From positions 1 to 44,387 of IMG/VR virus record IMGVR_UViG_3300021599_000029: a DNA stretch of 44,387 nt; one strand, given 5' to 3'. The notes beneath the pieces are model-generated. The model saw nothing but the letters and a program-made list of their open reading frames with translations, ran no database searches and was not told the origin of the DNA. The stretch is from a virus. A program made the translations under genes and the position numbers. This document shows, one piece after another, positions 25,182-32,010 of this stretch (position 1 is its first letter; each line of letters begins with the position of its first letter).

Positions 25182-25622
25182 TCAAAGTGCGACGAAGCCG
25201 GAGCGGTAGACGAGGTCGGTGCCGATGGTGGCCGCGCCCAAGTCAACCGCGCCGGGGCTGATGATAACAGTCGAAGTGCCGGTCAGCGAAAGGAGGGCCT
25301 GCGTGTAGGCGGAGCCGTTCCATCGCATCTCAAACGGGTCTCGGGTCAGCGTCAGCCCGTTGGTCGAGATCAGCCCCATACCGTAGGCGAAGTTGCCACC
25401 AGAAGTGATGAAGTACGGGGCCAGCCGGTTAGCTAGCTCCGTACCCACCTCGGCGGGAGCGAGGAAGTCGCCGTTCGTAGCATCCCGCACCCCGGTCGCA
25501 GACAGCGTGAGCGACCCAGTGCCGGTCGTGCTGGTGGTTACCCGGATGCGGTTTGCTAGCGACACGAAGGCAGCGAAGATGGTACGCAGTACGCCGAAGA
25601 GTTCGGCCTTGGTCATGTGCAT
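25182..25622 (-). CDS. Putative virion protein (146 aa)
   Basis: The ATG at 25622 (MHMTKAELFGVLRTIFAAFV) is chosen because it follows the endolysin stop by one base and has AAGGGG upstream. The longer open frame would run through the endolysin gene. A helix 'ELFGVLRTIFAAFVSLANRI' is followed by strands 'GSLTLSATGVRDATNGDFLAP', 'FITSGGNFAYGMGLIS', 'PFEMRWNGSAYTQALLSL' and 'TDLVYRSGFVAL'. This combination of a helical anchor and beta domain suits a small tail or fibre component. The function is not recognised. Confidence 0.65.
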   Translation of the reverse strand: MHMTKAELFGVLRTIFAAFVSLANRIRVTTSTTGTGSLTLSATGVRDATNGDFLAPAEVGTELANRLAPYFITSGGNFAYGMGLISTNGLTLTRDPFEMRWNGSAYTQALLSLTGTSTVIISPGAVDLGAATIGTDLVYRSGFVAL

Positions 25623-25623
25623 T

Positions 25624-26016
25624 CTAGTTCCCCTTCGGATAAGACTTCCAAGGCAGTTCCCAGTGCGGGCCGTCCTTGAAAGTGCGCCAGTCCCCACCCC
25701 ACTGGATCGGGACATTCTCTGCCGCCGCAGCGGCCTTAACCGTAGCAGCAAGCTGGTGGTACAGCGGCCAGTCCCAACGCACCGTGCCCCCGACCATCGG
25801 AGCCAGATCAACCGCGTGACCGGTGAGATGCCGCGAGTTCATGGTCTTCGTCGCGCCTTGGCTATACAGCTGCTTTTGCTTAGCGACAGTCCGCAGTCCT
25901 TCCAGCACGGTGAAGTCCAGCGACGACATAGCCGCTGCCCTCTTGACCACACGGACGAGGTCAGGATGAACCCCTTCCAGCCGCGACAGTGAGCGTTGAC
26001 CAAGTACGATACTCAT
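25624..26016 (-). CDS. Endolysin, M15-family D-Ala-D-Ala carboxypeptidase/L-Ala-D-Glu endopeptidase type (130 aa)
   Basis: It cleaves peptidoglycan cross-bridges for host lysis. The zinc-binding pattern is complete: SRHLTGHAVDL (H63 and D70) and DGPHWEL (H118, with D115 nearby), plus the WGGDW strand at 106-110. These are the hallmarks of the M15 family used as phage endolysins. Length 130 aa is normal for a single-domain enzyme. There is no signal peptide, so release needs a holin. No holin lies directly beside it; small membrane proteins at 31222-31419 and 16047-16319 are candidates. The start overlaps the upstream stop as TAATG. Confidence 0.92.
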   Translation of the reverse strand: MSIVLGQRSLSRLEGVHPDLVRVVKRAAAMSSLDFTVLEGLRTVAKQKQLYSQGATKTMNSRHLTGHAVDLAPMVGGTVRWDWPLYHQLAATVKAAAAAENVPIQWGGDWRTFKDGPHWELPWKSYPKGN

Positions 26017-26378
26017 TACATCAGGTTCCTAAGCTTGTAGGCGGTCGTGATGTAGACCTCGGTAACCCCATCGACGAGGTTGCCGACAGCACGGCTGCCC
26101 TTGCAGACCTTCTCGTGGTTCTTCTCGATCCACTCGGCGTCCTCGGTGAGGATCATCAGGATATCCTCAGCCTTGGTCTTGGGGGCTTGCACCGTGCCGA
26201 CCAGTTCGAACGCACCCTGATACGCCTCTACCAGTTTATCCAGAGCGTCGATTACACCGTCGTAGAACTCGCCCAGTGCCATATGCCGCGCATAACCCCC
26301 TACGCCATTGGCACGCCAATGCTCGAAATGGGCTACGTTGCGTGCATAGAACACACGGGCGATGAGTTCTTCGATCAT
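26016..26378 (-). CDS. DUF5856-like helical phage protein (120 aa)
   Basis: The protein is all-helical with a ferritin/Dps-like look: 'MIEELIARVFYARNVAHFEHWR', 'MALGEFYDGVIDALDKLVEAYQG', 'AEDILMILTEDAEWIEKNHEKV', ending 'VYITTAYKLRNLM'. His and Glu residues fall at spacings compatible with a four-helix bundle. I recognise the pattern as the phage family DUF5856, whose function is unknown. Both ends overlap neighbours as TAATG, so translation is coupled to the structural protein upstream and the endolysin downstream. Confidence 0.75.
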   Translation of the reverse strand: MIEELIARVFYARNVAHFEHWRANGVGGYARHMALGEFYDGVIDALDKLVEAYQGAFELVGTVQAPKTKAEDILMILTEDAEWIEKNHEKVCKGSRAVGNLVDGVTEVYITTAYKLRNLM

Positions 26379-26851
26379 TAGGCGATCCGGATGATGGCGG
26401 TCGTGTTGGCAGCTGCCGGGAAGATGATGGTGAAGTCACCTGCCGTCGAGGTCTTGTCCGAGCCGAAGTCCAGCGCACACACCGCAGCGTTGGTCAGCGT
26501 GGTGTTCGCTGTGCCGTTAGCCGACGGAGTGGTGTTGTAGATCAGCGCACCGCGCGCCGTGATGGTCGCGTTGGTGAAGGTGAGGTCGCTATAGTCGGTA
26601 TAGCCGGTGCCCGCCGAAGCTGAAGTGTTCGACGCGGTAACGCCTAGGTTAACCAGCGTGCCACCGCCTGCCGTGTAGTTCGTACCCGTCACCTCGTTGG
26701 TAGAGGTATACGAAGTCGTGTTGGCGTCGATGGTCGCAGACGAAGTGTACAGCGCCAGCTTGAAAGTGTCGCCGCCCGTGTTCCGGAAATCGTGCACGCA
26801 GAGCATAAGCTCGGCCTTGAAGCTGGTGCACATAGCCTGTGTGATCGGCAT
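26378..26851 (-). CDS. Conserved virion structural protein (157 aa)
   Basis: Starts MPITQAMCTSFKAELMLCVHDF, followed by Thr/Asn/Ala-rich beta strands ('TFKLALYTSSATIDANTTSY', 'GTGYTDYSDLTFTNATI', 'GALIYNTTPSANGTAN') and the end 'GDFTIIFPAAANTTAIIRIA'. Beta-sandwich proteins of this type are common in phage structural clusters close to adaptors and are presumed tail or capsid components. There is no enzymatic motif. The stop overlaps the DUF5856-like gene. Confidence 0.7.
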   Translation of the reverse strand: MPITQAMCTSFKAELMLCVHDFRNTGGDTFKLALYTSSATIDANTTSYTSTNEVTGTNYTAGGGTLVNLGVTASNTSASAGTGYTDYSDLTFTNATITARGALIYNTTPSANGTANTTLTNAAVCALDFGSDKTSTAGDFTIIFPAAANTTAIIRIA

Positions 26852-26861
26852 GGGTGTCTCC

Positions 26862-27146
26862 TTATGCGTCTAGGATCGGGATCAACTCTGGGTACCCCGC
26901 CTGTGTGAACTTGTTAACCAGAGTTACGTTATGCGACCGGACCGCCTCGTGCATGTAGTAGATCAGCACATGACGGATGCTGTCCTTGTAGGCTTCAGCC
27001 TGCTCGCGGAGCAGTGGGTGCGCGTTGCTCCCGACGTAGATGATCTTGTCGAGCGCACGTTCAGCGATCTCCTCGGGCGTGAAACCACGTCCCTCGGTCG
27101 TCATGACCATTACGTCCCCGACTTCACCTGTACTAATGTTAAACAT
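26862..27146 (-). CDS. Small conserved phage protein (94 aa)
   Basis: Sequence 'MFNISTGEVGDVMVMTTEGRGFTPEEIAERALDKIIYVGSNAHPLL...' consists of a short strand region, then helices 'PEEIAERALDKII' and 'EQAEAYKDSIRHVLIYYMHEAVRSHN'. It recurs in my memory beside adaptor genes of marine and freshwater phages, but without a known activity. It is one base downstream of the adaptor-like gene at 27148. It may be a minor structural or assembly protein. Confidence 0.7.
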   Translation of the reverse strand: MFNISTGEVGDVMVMTTEGRGFTPEEIAERALDKIIYVGSNAHPLLREQAEAYKDSIRHVLIYYMHEAVRSHNVTLVNKFTQAGYPELIPILDA

Positions 27147-27147
27147 A

Positions 27148-27828
27148 CTACCTCACGGGATAGCGGATTTGGCCGCTGCGATACATGTCCTGCCGGTTCT
27201 TGCCTTCACCCAGCTGCTTGAGCATAGCCAGCGCCTCGTCGTACCGCTTCTGGTATCCGGCTATGACGTCAGCTTCGCCCTTCATGAAGGTGTAGGCTTC
27301 AAGTAGCGCTCCGTAAAGCAGGACACTATCGAAGTTGTCTCCAAGCCACGACGTCCCCGCAGTCACGATGGACGGTGGGTAGTAGAAGTAGTGAAGCTCG
27401 ACGGTGTAGTTATCGTCAGGAGTTGGCCCGAGGATATACGAGTTCTCGTCGAAGTAGGCGTAGCAGTAGGGTAGCCCTTCGTCGTTCGGGTTCGGGAACG
27501 ACTGCCGGATAAAGCTGACGTCCTTATTCAGCAGATACTCGTAGTTCCCGTCCCCATCGACCACAGCCATCGAGAAGTTAGCCAGCCAGTCAGTGGGCAC
27601 CGTGAGGTACTTATTCCCCGCAGTGCAGGTGCCGGTCACGTTCTTGCGCAGGTCCAGCAGCTGGACTGCATTGAAGACACGCTGCTCCGCCTGCTCGATA
27701 AACGTGTTGATCTGTTCGGTAGACGTCAGCGTCACCGTGCTGGAGCCGTCAGAGCCGGTCCACGAGGTGTTGGGGAAGTCGTTCTCGACGTACCCCTTGA
27801 TGGTCTCGAACAGAGTCGCGTAGTTCAT
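27148..27828 (-). CDS. Head-tail adaptor-like protein (226 aa)
   Basis: An N-terminal helix 'MNYATLFETIKGYVENDFPN', then 'QINTFIEQAEQRVFNAVQLLDLRK', central strands 'YLTVPTDWLANFSMAVVDGDGNYEYLL' and 'ELHYFYYPPSIV', and the C-terminal helix 'LLYGALLEAYTFMKGEADVIAGYQKRYDEALAML'. This helix-sheet-helix plan is that of the T7 gp11/P22 gp4 type of adaptor, which forms the ring below the portal. A second protein with the same plan is encoded at 28519. Start ATG overlaps the stop of a 55-aa gene (ATGA). Confidence 0.75.
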   Translation of the reverse strand: MNYATLFETIKGYVENDFPNTSWTGSDGSSTVTLTSTEQINTFIEQAEQRVFNAVQLLDLRKNVTGTCTAGNKYLTVPTDWLANFSMAVVDGDGNYEYLLNKDVSFIRQSFPNPNDEGLPYCYAYFDENSYILGPTPDDNYTVELHYFYYPPSIVTAGTSWLGDNFDSVLLYGALLEAYTFMKGEADVIAGYQKRYDEALAMLKQLGEGKNRQDMYRSGQIRYPVR

Positions 27829-27995
27829 CAGCCCATCTTCGTGCTGCTGCTATTACCCCGAGTGGTGTGCTTAGTACCACGGGTACGCAGGGTTTGCGTG
27901 TTGGCGACCTTGTTCGGATAGCCGTTGTTGCCGGTCGAAGCTGAGTAGCTCTTGGGCTGCTCGTACTTGCCGATGTCCTTAGTATGACTAGCCAT
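27828..27995 (-). CDS. Small Ser/Thr/Asn-rich protein (55 aa)
   Basis: The protein begins MASHTKDIGKYEQPKSYSAS and ends GNSSSTKMG. It is hydrophilic, basic and probably unstructured. GGGGAAGG about eight bases upstream serves as ribosome site. The stop overlaps the start of the adaptor-like gene (ATGA) and its own start lies inside the end of the 41-aa gene, so all three are translationally coupled. No motif is recognised. It could be a virion filler or assembly peptide. Confidence 0.7.
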   Translation of the reverse strand: MASHTKDIGKYEQPKSYSASTGNNGYPNKVANTQTLRTRGTKHTTRGNSSSTKMG

Positions 27996-28113
27996 TCTTA
28001 TTGACCTTCCCCATGTCCTTAGTCGGCTTCTTACCCGACTTCTGGTTAGCGATCTTAGCCAGATTACGGCCCAGCTTCAGCATCTGCTTGCTGGTCTTAC
28101 CACCCTTAGCCAT
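27988..28113 (-). CDS. Small Lys-rich protein (41 aa)
   Basis: Sequence starts MAKGGKTSKQMLKLGRNLAK and is strongly basic, with one likely amphipathic helix and a Lys-rich tail. AGGAG lies nine bases before the ATG. It overlaps the next gene by eight bases. The MAKGG start resembles elements in several other basic proteins of this cluster. Nucleic-acid or capsid-interior binding is possible but not shown. Confidence 0.7.
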   Translation of the reverse strand: MAKGGKTSKQMLKLGRNLAKIANQKSGKKPTKDMGKVNKNG

Positions 28114-28122
28114 GTCTTACTC

Positions 28123-28509
28123 CTATACCTGCACGGTTACTGTACCGACCTGTCCGATACATAGTAGCGTATTTGGGAGCCCAGTTAAACCTAAAGGGTT
28201 ACTGAACCCAACCGGACTCCACCCCCACTGAATAACCCGGCTGCCATCACTAGGGTTGCCGTTGGCGTTGAGCCCTGACTGGTAGTAGCTGTTGTCCGGG
28301 CGGGGGTTGCGCAGCGCCTGAGGGTCATCGACCGGGTACATACCCAGCTGCAGCTGTGGCTGATCCGGGTCCCAGCATGTGGGGCACACGAGGATGTTGG
28401 TGGTCTTCGTCTTGATGACGAGCCGCTTGAGCTGCTTCAGCTTGTAGCGCTGCCCACACCTATCGCACTCGGCGATAGCCTTCTTACCAGAGGCGAACCG
28501 ATTAGGCAC
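28123..28509 (-). CDS. Zinc-ribbon phage protein (128 aa)
   Basis: Two CxxC knuckles (C15/C18 in AECDRCGQRY, and C42/C45 in LVCPTCWDP), separated by a basic stretch KLKQLKRLVIKTKTTN, form a typical zinc ribbon. The C-terminal two thirds (PQLQLGMYPVDDPQALRNPRP, then a Gly/Asn/Pro-rich part and strands at the end) look like a virion interaction domain. Its place between the two adaptor-like genes suggests a structural connector; DNA binding is an alternative. Confidence 0.75.
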   Translation of the reverse strand: MPNRFASGKKAIAECDRCGQRYKLKQLKRLVIKTKTTNILVCPTCWDPDQPQLQLGMYPVDDPQALRNPRPDNSYYQSGLNANGNPSDGSRVIQWGWSPVGFSNPLGLTGLPNTLLCIGQVGTVTVQV

Positions 28510-28518
28510 CGTACCTCC

Positions 28519-29229
28519 TTAGATGTAAGCCGGTCGCGGCGCGATCCGGAGTGCGGCCTTCTCACGATCCTCGTCAGCGGCGTCCTGCCACGCCTCGTCG
28601 TACATCTGCTTGAGCATCGGAGTGCGCATCGACGCGTCCGGGAGCTTCACCGAGAGGTGGTAAGCGAGACCAGCGACAAGCGCGGGGAGGAAGCGGAACG
28701 GGATGTCCTGTGTGCTGAGACCCGTGCCAGCGTCCTGCAGGCGGCGCAGGCGGTAGTAGAAGAACGTGTAGTAGTTGCTCTGGTCCGGAGCAGGCCAGAC
28801 GTTGATCTGCGGGTTAACTACGCTAGGCCCCGGTTCGGTCGCGCCTGACTGGCGGTTGATCCACACCTGAATAGGACGACCCTGAGCGTTCTTGTTCGGG
28901 ATCGTGATGTAGGTATCAGCACTGATACGGCTGATGTTGATGTCAGTCTGCTGCACGCCAGTCTGCGTGCGGATAACCTGCTCCAGCAGGTCGATGGTAT
29001 CTACCGGAAGGTCGTAGGTGATCTGTCCCTGAACCATAGGGATCGAGCCTTGCTCGATGGTCCATAGGTTGATACCCTTGTTAGCCCACTCGATGGTCAG
29101 CAGGTTCAGGCTACGTCGCGCCGTGCGCAGGTCATAACCGCTACGAACCTCAGCACCGCAACGCTCGAACGCTTCCTCAATGATCTCATTGAGGTTCAGG
29201 TTGAAGGTCGCGGTGCCAGTCGTGGTCAC
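28519..29229 (-). CDS. Head-tail adaptor/packaged-DNA stabilisation protein (P22 gp4/T7 gp11-like, 236 aa)
   Basis: Residues 10-50 are 'LNEIIEEAFERCGAEVRSGYDLRTARRSLNLLTIEWANKGINLWTI', the conserved helical start of podovirus adaptor proteins. Strands 'IPMVQGQITYDLPVDTIDLLEQVIR', 'RPIQVWINRQSG' and 'YYTFFYYRLRRLQDAG' follow, then the helix 'PALVAGLAYHLSVKLPD' and a final helix with 'YDEAWQDAADEDREK'. It docks to the portal ring and, with the other adaptor, seals packaged DNA. It lies downstream of the portal and capsid genes, as expected. Length is normal for the family. Confidence 0.85.
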   Translation of the reverse strand: MTTTGTATFNLNLNEIIEEAFERCGAEVRSGYDLRTARRSLNLLTIEWANKGINLWTIEQGSIPMVQGQITYDLPVDTIDLLEQVIRTQTGVQQTDINISRISADTYITIPNKNAQGRPIQVWINRQSGATEPGPSVVNPQINVWPAPDQSNYYTFFYYRLRRLQDAGTGLSTQDIPFRFLPALVAGLAYHLSVKLPDASMRTPMLKQMYDEAWQDAADEDREKAALRIAPRPAYI

Positions 29230-29259
29230 TTGCTTGTTCCTTGGCTTCGCCGGAGTGGA

Positions 29260-29424
29260 CTAACGGCAAGGAGTGCCGTCAGCACGAGGGCATTCATCGA
29301 CCGACCGGTCGCCGCCGTTAGTGGTAGTCGGCTCCGGCTGTGGCTGCGGGTTCTCGTTCGACCCAGAGCAAGCTACCACAGTAAGCGCCAGAGCGACTAG
29401 AGCGCAGAACTTCTTCGTATCCAT
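29260..29424 (-). CDS. Small lipoprotein (54 aa)
   Basis: The start ATG at 29424 follows the upstream stop by one base. Residues 1-18 are a lipoprotein signal (MDTKK, then hydrophobic FCALVALALTVVA) with lipobox VVAC and Cys19. The mature part is Pro-rich (PQPQPEP) and has two more cysteines near its end. It should be exported and acylated in the host envelope. Candidates are an Rz1-like outer-membrane spanin subunit or an entry-blocking lipoprotein; no i-spanin partner is adjacent, so the role is open. Confidence 0.75.
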   Translation of the reverse strand: MDTKKFCALVALALTVVACSGSNENPQPQPEPTTTNGGDRSVDECPRADGTPCR

Positions 29425-29425
29425 G

Positions 29426-29677
29426 CTACTTACCCTTCTTGAAGCCCTTGAGGACTTGAGCGAACCGAGCGCGCTGGCCCAGCTTACCCGGAGCCTTGGC
29501 AGCTTTGGCGAGCTTCCCGGCAGGGATCGGCTCGCCCTTCTTGGCACCGAGCGATGCGCGCAGCGCACCCGGCTTCTTGATAGCGCCCTTGATCCAGTTA
29601 GCCTTGCCACCCTTGGCCATAGCTTTCCCCGGCACCTTGGACGCCTTCATATCGCCCATACCACGAGAAGCGCGCAT
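29426..29677 (-). CDS. Small basic phage protein (83 aa)
   Basis: Sequence contains MGDMKASKVPGKAMAKGG, 'ANWIKGAIKKPGALRASLGA' and 'IPAGKLAKAAKAPGKLG', ending in a Lys/Arg helix (VLKGFKKGK). It is strongly basic without cysteine or membrane segment. I recall similar short proteins in phage structural clusters; the function is unknown, with DNA or capsid-interior binding plausible. The ATG overlaps the stop (TAATG) that the upstream gene would use if its frame were intact. Confidence 0.75.
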   Translation of the reverse strand: MRASRGMGDMKASKVPGKAMAKGGKANWIKGAIKKPGALRASLGAKKGEPIPAGKLAKAAKAPGKLGQRARFAQVLKGFKKGK

Positions 29678-29698
29678 TAGACTACCTTCCCCTTGGTC

Positions 29699-30361
29699 TT
29701 ACCCTTGCGGGCGATACCATCGACAGACAGCCGACTTCTTGACCATGGCCTTACCGGCCTTAGTTGCCTTCTTCATAACCTTGCCTTCTTTCTTAGCCCA
29801 GTCAGCGTCAGCACCGCGATGCTTGACCCGACCCGACACGATGTCTTCGCCCTTGGGTTCGCCCATGACGACGGCCTTGGCCGACTTGCCAGCGTCCTTG
29901 AAGGCACCACGTGCACGCTCAAGGTTACGGGAGTCCTTGGTGCCGAAGAGCTTGCCCAGTGCGCCCGAGCCAGCCAGCGAAGCACCGCCCAGAGCGTTGA
30001 TACCAGCATCACCAGCGCGAAGCGCGCGACCGGCCATGTTGCGAGCGCCCGACTTAACGGCAGCGACTTCCTGACGCAGATCGAGGCCGCGCGATTCCGA
30101 GCCACGCTTGCTTTGAGCTTCAGCCAGCTTGCGCTTCTGCTCCGGAGTACGGTCGGTCGAACCGCCGCTCTTGAAGCCCGCCATGCCCATGCGGCCCAGC
30201 TTCTGCTTGGGCTTTTCCGGACCCTTCTTCGGGGTCGGCTCGTACGGCGTGCGATTGCCACGGGCGACAATGTCCTTGTCGCTGCCGAGAATCTTACGGC
30301 GCATGTCGATGGGCTTGCGGTCCGATTCCATCAGCGGGCCACCGGTCTTGTACTTCTTCAT
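29699..30361 (-). CDS. Basic phage protein with C-terminal frameshift (220 aa as read)
   Basis: Start ATG at 30361 (MKKYKTGGPLMESDRKPID) is one base after the upstream stop. The protein is basic and Ala/Gly/Lys-rich, with a helical middle (LDLRQEVAAVKSGARNMAGRALRAGD) and 'KVMKKATKAGKAMVKKSAV'. The last residues as read (CRWYRPQG) look foreign. In the next frame the DNA reads DGIARKGKTKGKVV and ends in a TAA that overlaps the next gene's ATG. A duplicated TGTC (GACAGACA at 29722-29729 on the plus strand) accounts for the shift. The intact gene would span 29677-30361. Confidence 0.75.
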   Translation of the reverse strand: MKKYKTGGPLMESDRKPIDMRRKILGSDKDIVARGNRTPYEPTPKKGPEKPKQKLGRMGMAGFKSGGSTDRTPEQKRKLAEAQSKRGSESRGLDLRQEVAAVKSGARNMAGRALRAGDAGINALGGASLAGSGALGKLFGTKDSRNLERARGAFKDAGKSAKAVVMGEPKGEDIVSGRVKHRGADADWAKKEGKVMKKATKAGKAMVKKSAVCRWYRPQG

Positions 30362-30362
30362 G

Positions 30363-31217
30363 TTACTTCTTCCTCGCAGCCTTGGTCTTGCCGCGCACAG
30401 CAGCACCGTCGATCTTGCCGCCTTTGGCGTAGCCCTTTACGGAGCCACCCTTGGCCTTATCGAGGTAGCTCTTGTAGAACGGGTTACCGGCCTTAGCCTT
30501 CTCTTTACCCTCACGGATACGTTCAGCAGCGGCAGCTGCGCGTTCAGCCTTAACCTTGTTCATACGCGCTTCGTTTTGTGCCTGATTGGCCGCGCTACGA
30601 CGCATGGTGGTGGCAAGACGCTCGTCAGCGGACGAACCAAAGCCTACAGCGTTCTTTAGGCGAGCCAACGACGCACCGGGAGTGCTTGTGGGAGCGGATT
30701 CGAGCTTACGCTTTTCGGCGGCACTCTGGGTCAGCCGTGAGGCGTAGTCGCCCCTCTGCTGGGTTGCCGGGGGTTTCGGTTTAGTGGCCGGAGTAGCGGC
30801 GGTAGCCTGAGCCGCCGGGGGGTTATCCTTCTTCGGGGTCGAGGGGGTAGCAGCCGTAGTAGTCGAAGCAGAAGCCTTGGCGGGCGAAGCAGGAGCGGCC
30901 TTAGCGGGCGAAGCAGGGGCACGGCGAACCGGGGGCGGAGCCGACTTCTTCTCACCAGCCATCTCGGTGGTGAAGCTCTTGCCCTTCCACATGAAGGTCT
31001 TGTCTCCGTCCTTGCGCGCTGCGCGGAAAGCAGCGGAGAACGACAGCGGGCTAGCGCCCGAGCTCGGCTGGGCCTTCGACACCGACTTGGTCTCGCTGTC
31101 GCTCATCGGCTTACGCAGGCTCGTCTCTTCCTTAGTCGAGACGTCAAGTTCCTTGCCGAAGCGCTTCTCGGCGAGGCTACCCTTACTGGCACGGAACTTA
31201 CGTAGACGGTCACCCAT
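30363..31217 (-). CDS. Basic Ala/Lys/Pro-rich phage protein (284 aa)
   Basis: Start ATG at 31217 (MGDRLRKFRASKGSLAEKRF) is preferred over 31265 because it lies just after the upstream stop and has AGGGG upstream. A short conserved block FSAAFRAARKDGDKTFMWKG (about residues 70-90) is a motif seen in phage structural-cluster proteins. A Pro/Ala/Lys linker follows, then a helical Arg/Ala region (ARMNKVKAERAAAAAERIREG) and the C-terminus 'YAKGGKIDGAAVRGKTKAARK'. The C-terminal signature resembles that of two neighbouring basic proteins. The function is unknown. Confidence 0.75.
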   Translation of the reverse strand: MGDRLRKFRASKGSLAEKRFGKELDVSTKEETSLRKPMSDSETKSVSKAQPSSGASPLSFSAAFRAARKDGDKTFMWKGKSFTTEMAGEKKSAPPPVRRAPASPAKAAPASPAKASASTTTAATPSTPKKDNPPAAQATAATPATKPKPPATQQRGDYASRLTQSAAEKRKLESAPTSTPGASLARLKNAVGFGSSADERLATTMRRSAANQAQNEARMNKVKAERAAAAAERIREGKEKAKAGNPFYKSYLDKAKGGSVKGYAKGGKIDGAAVRGKTKAARKK

Positions 31218-31221
31218 GTCC

Positions 31222-31419
31222 TTATCCCCTATGGCTCGTATCGAGCTTGGCTTCGAGGCGTTCAATAGCCCGGTCGAACCGGTCGCCCAGCCGCTCTACG
31301 ACGGCATTCATCTTGAGCAGGATGCCTAGACGTTCCAACTCATCCATCCTTCCTCTGAGGAAGAACCCCATCAACGCTACAACGGCACTGAGGATAATGT
31401 TCCATACCATCATCTCCAT
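31222..31419 (-). CDS. Small membrane-anchored coiled-coil protein (65 aa)
   Basis: Residues about 4-22 (MVWNIILSAVVALMGFFLRG) form one transmembrane helix. A charged amphipathic helix follows (MDELERLGILLKMNAVVERLGDRFDRAIERLEAKLD). This layout occurs in phage holin-like and spanin-like proteins. It lies between two soluble basic genes and overlaps neither. With a separate endolysin in the same transcript, it is the better holin or lysis-accessory candidate, but the claim rests on topology alone. Confidence 0.7.
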   Translation of the reverse strand: MEMMVWNIILSAVVALMGFFLRGRMDELERLGILLKMNAVVERLGDRFDRAIERLEAKLDTSHRG

Positions 31420-31420
31420 C

Positions 31421-31666
31421 TCAGCAGTTCCAAGCCCTCAGTGATTTGTTGATACGCGAATTCGGGTCGTTAGCCGTCTTCTTCGAGGTGAGTTTCTTCT
31501 TCATACCCGACATCCGGGCACAGAAGGACTTCTTGCGAGGGCCACCCTCCGGCTGCGGAGCCTTCAGGTTCATCCCCTGCTTCTTGGCAGAGGCACGCCC
31601 CTTGGCGTTCAGGCCACCCTTAGGGTTCTTGCCTTCCTTCCGCTGCCATGCGGGGGTCTTGGCCAT
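31421..31666 (-). CDS. DUF6321-like basic phage protein (81 aa)
   Basis: The sequence starts MAKTPAWQRKEGKNPKGGLN, continues with 'AKGRASAKKQGMNLKAPQPEG' and 'RKKSFCARMSGMKKKLTSKKTANDPNSRINKSLRAWNC'. The pattern PAWQRKEGKNP..GLNAKGR, SFCARM.GMKKK and NDPNSRINKSLR.W.C is the conserved core of the phage family that I recall as DUF6321. Two cysteines (one internal, one C-terminal) are retained. It is strongly basic; a DNA- or capsid-interior role is inferred. The start overlaps the stop of the upstream gene. Confidence 0.8.
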   Translation of the reverse strand: MAKTPAWQRKEGKNPKGGLNAKGRASAKKQGMNLKAPQPEGGPRKKSFCARMSGMKKKLTSKKTANDPNSRINKSLRAWNC

Positions 31667-32010
31667 CAGACGAACTTCCCCTTGGTCTTACCCTTGGAGC
31701 AGCAGCCGTCACCGCGCTTGGAGGCAGTGGAGCCGCCCTTGGCCATCTTCTTGACCTTGCCGCCTTCCTTGAAGCGAGTCTTACCCCGTACGCCCACGCC
31801 AACACCGTGGGTACGGCCCGGATCGACAGCGCTGGAGAACCGGTTACCTACCGCACCAACCGAGAACGTCGGCCCCATGCGACTAGCAGCGCCGGTAGGT
31901 TCGAAGGCATCGCCCATATTGCGGGGGTCATTCGTACGGCGCGTCGAACCCATATCATCACGCGGACCGTACGAGTCGCGGCTGCCGGGGGGCATACGGT
32001 AGTCGGGCAT
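31666..32010 (-). CDS. Small basic phage protein with AKGG and GKTKG motifs (114 aa)
   Basis: The first half is Arg/Asp/Gly/Pro-rich and low complexity (MPDYRMPPGSRDSYGPRDDM). A Gly/Val stretch (GRTHGVGVGVRGKTRF) follows, then KEGGKVKKMAKGGSTAS and the end 'RGDGCCSKGKTKGKFV', with two adjacent cysteines. The C-terminal DG..+GKTKGK signature matches the intact frame of the frameshifted gene and, more loosely, the gene at 30363. Overlaps the glycosyltransferase stop by one base and the DUF6321-like start by three. The function is unknown. Confidence 0.7.
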   Translation of the reverse strand: MPDYRMPPGSRDSYGPRDDMGSTRRTNDPRNMGDAFEPTGAASRMGPTFSVGAVGNRFSSAVDPGRTHGVGVGVRGKTRFKEGGKVKKMAKGGSTASKRGDGCCSKGKTKGKFV

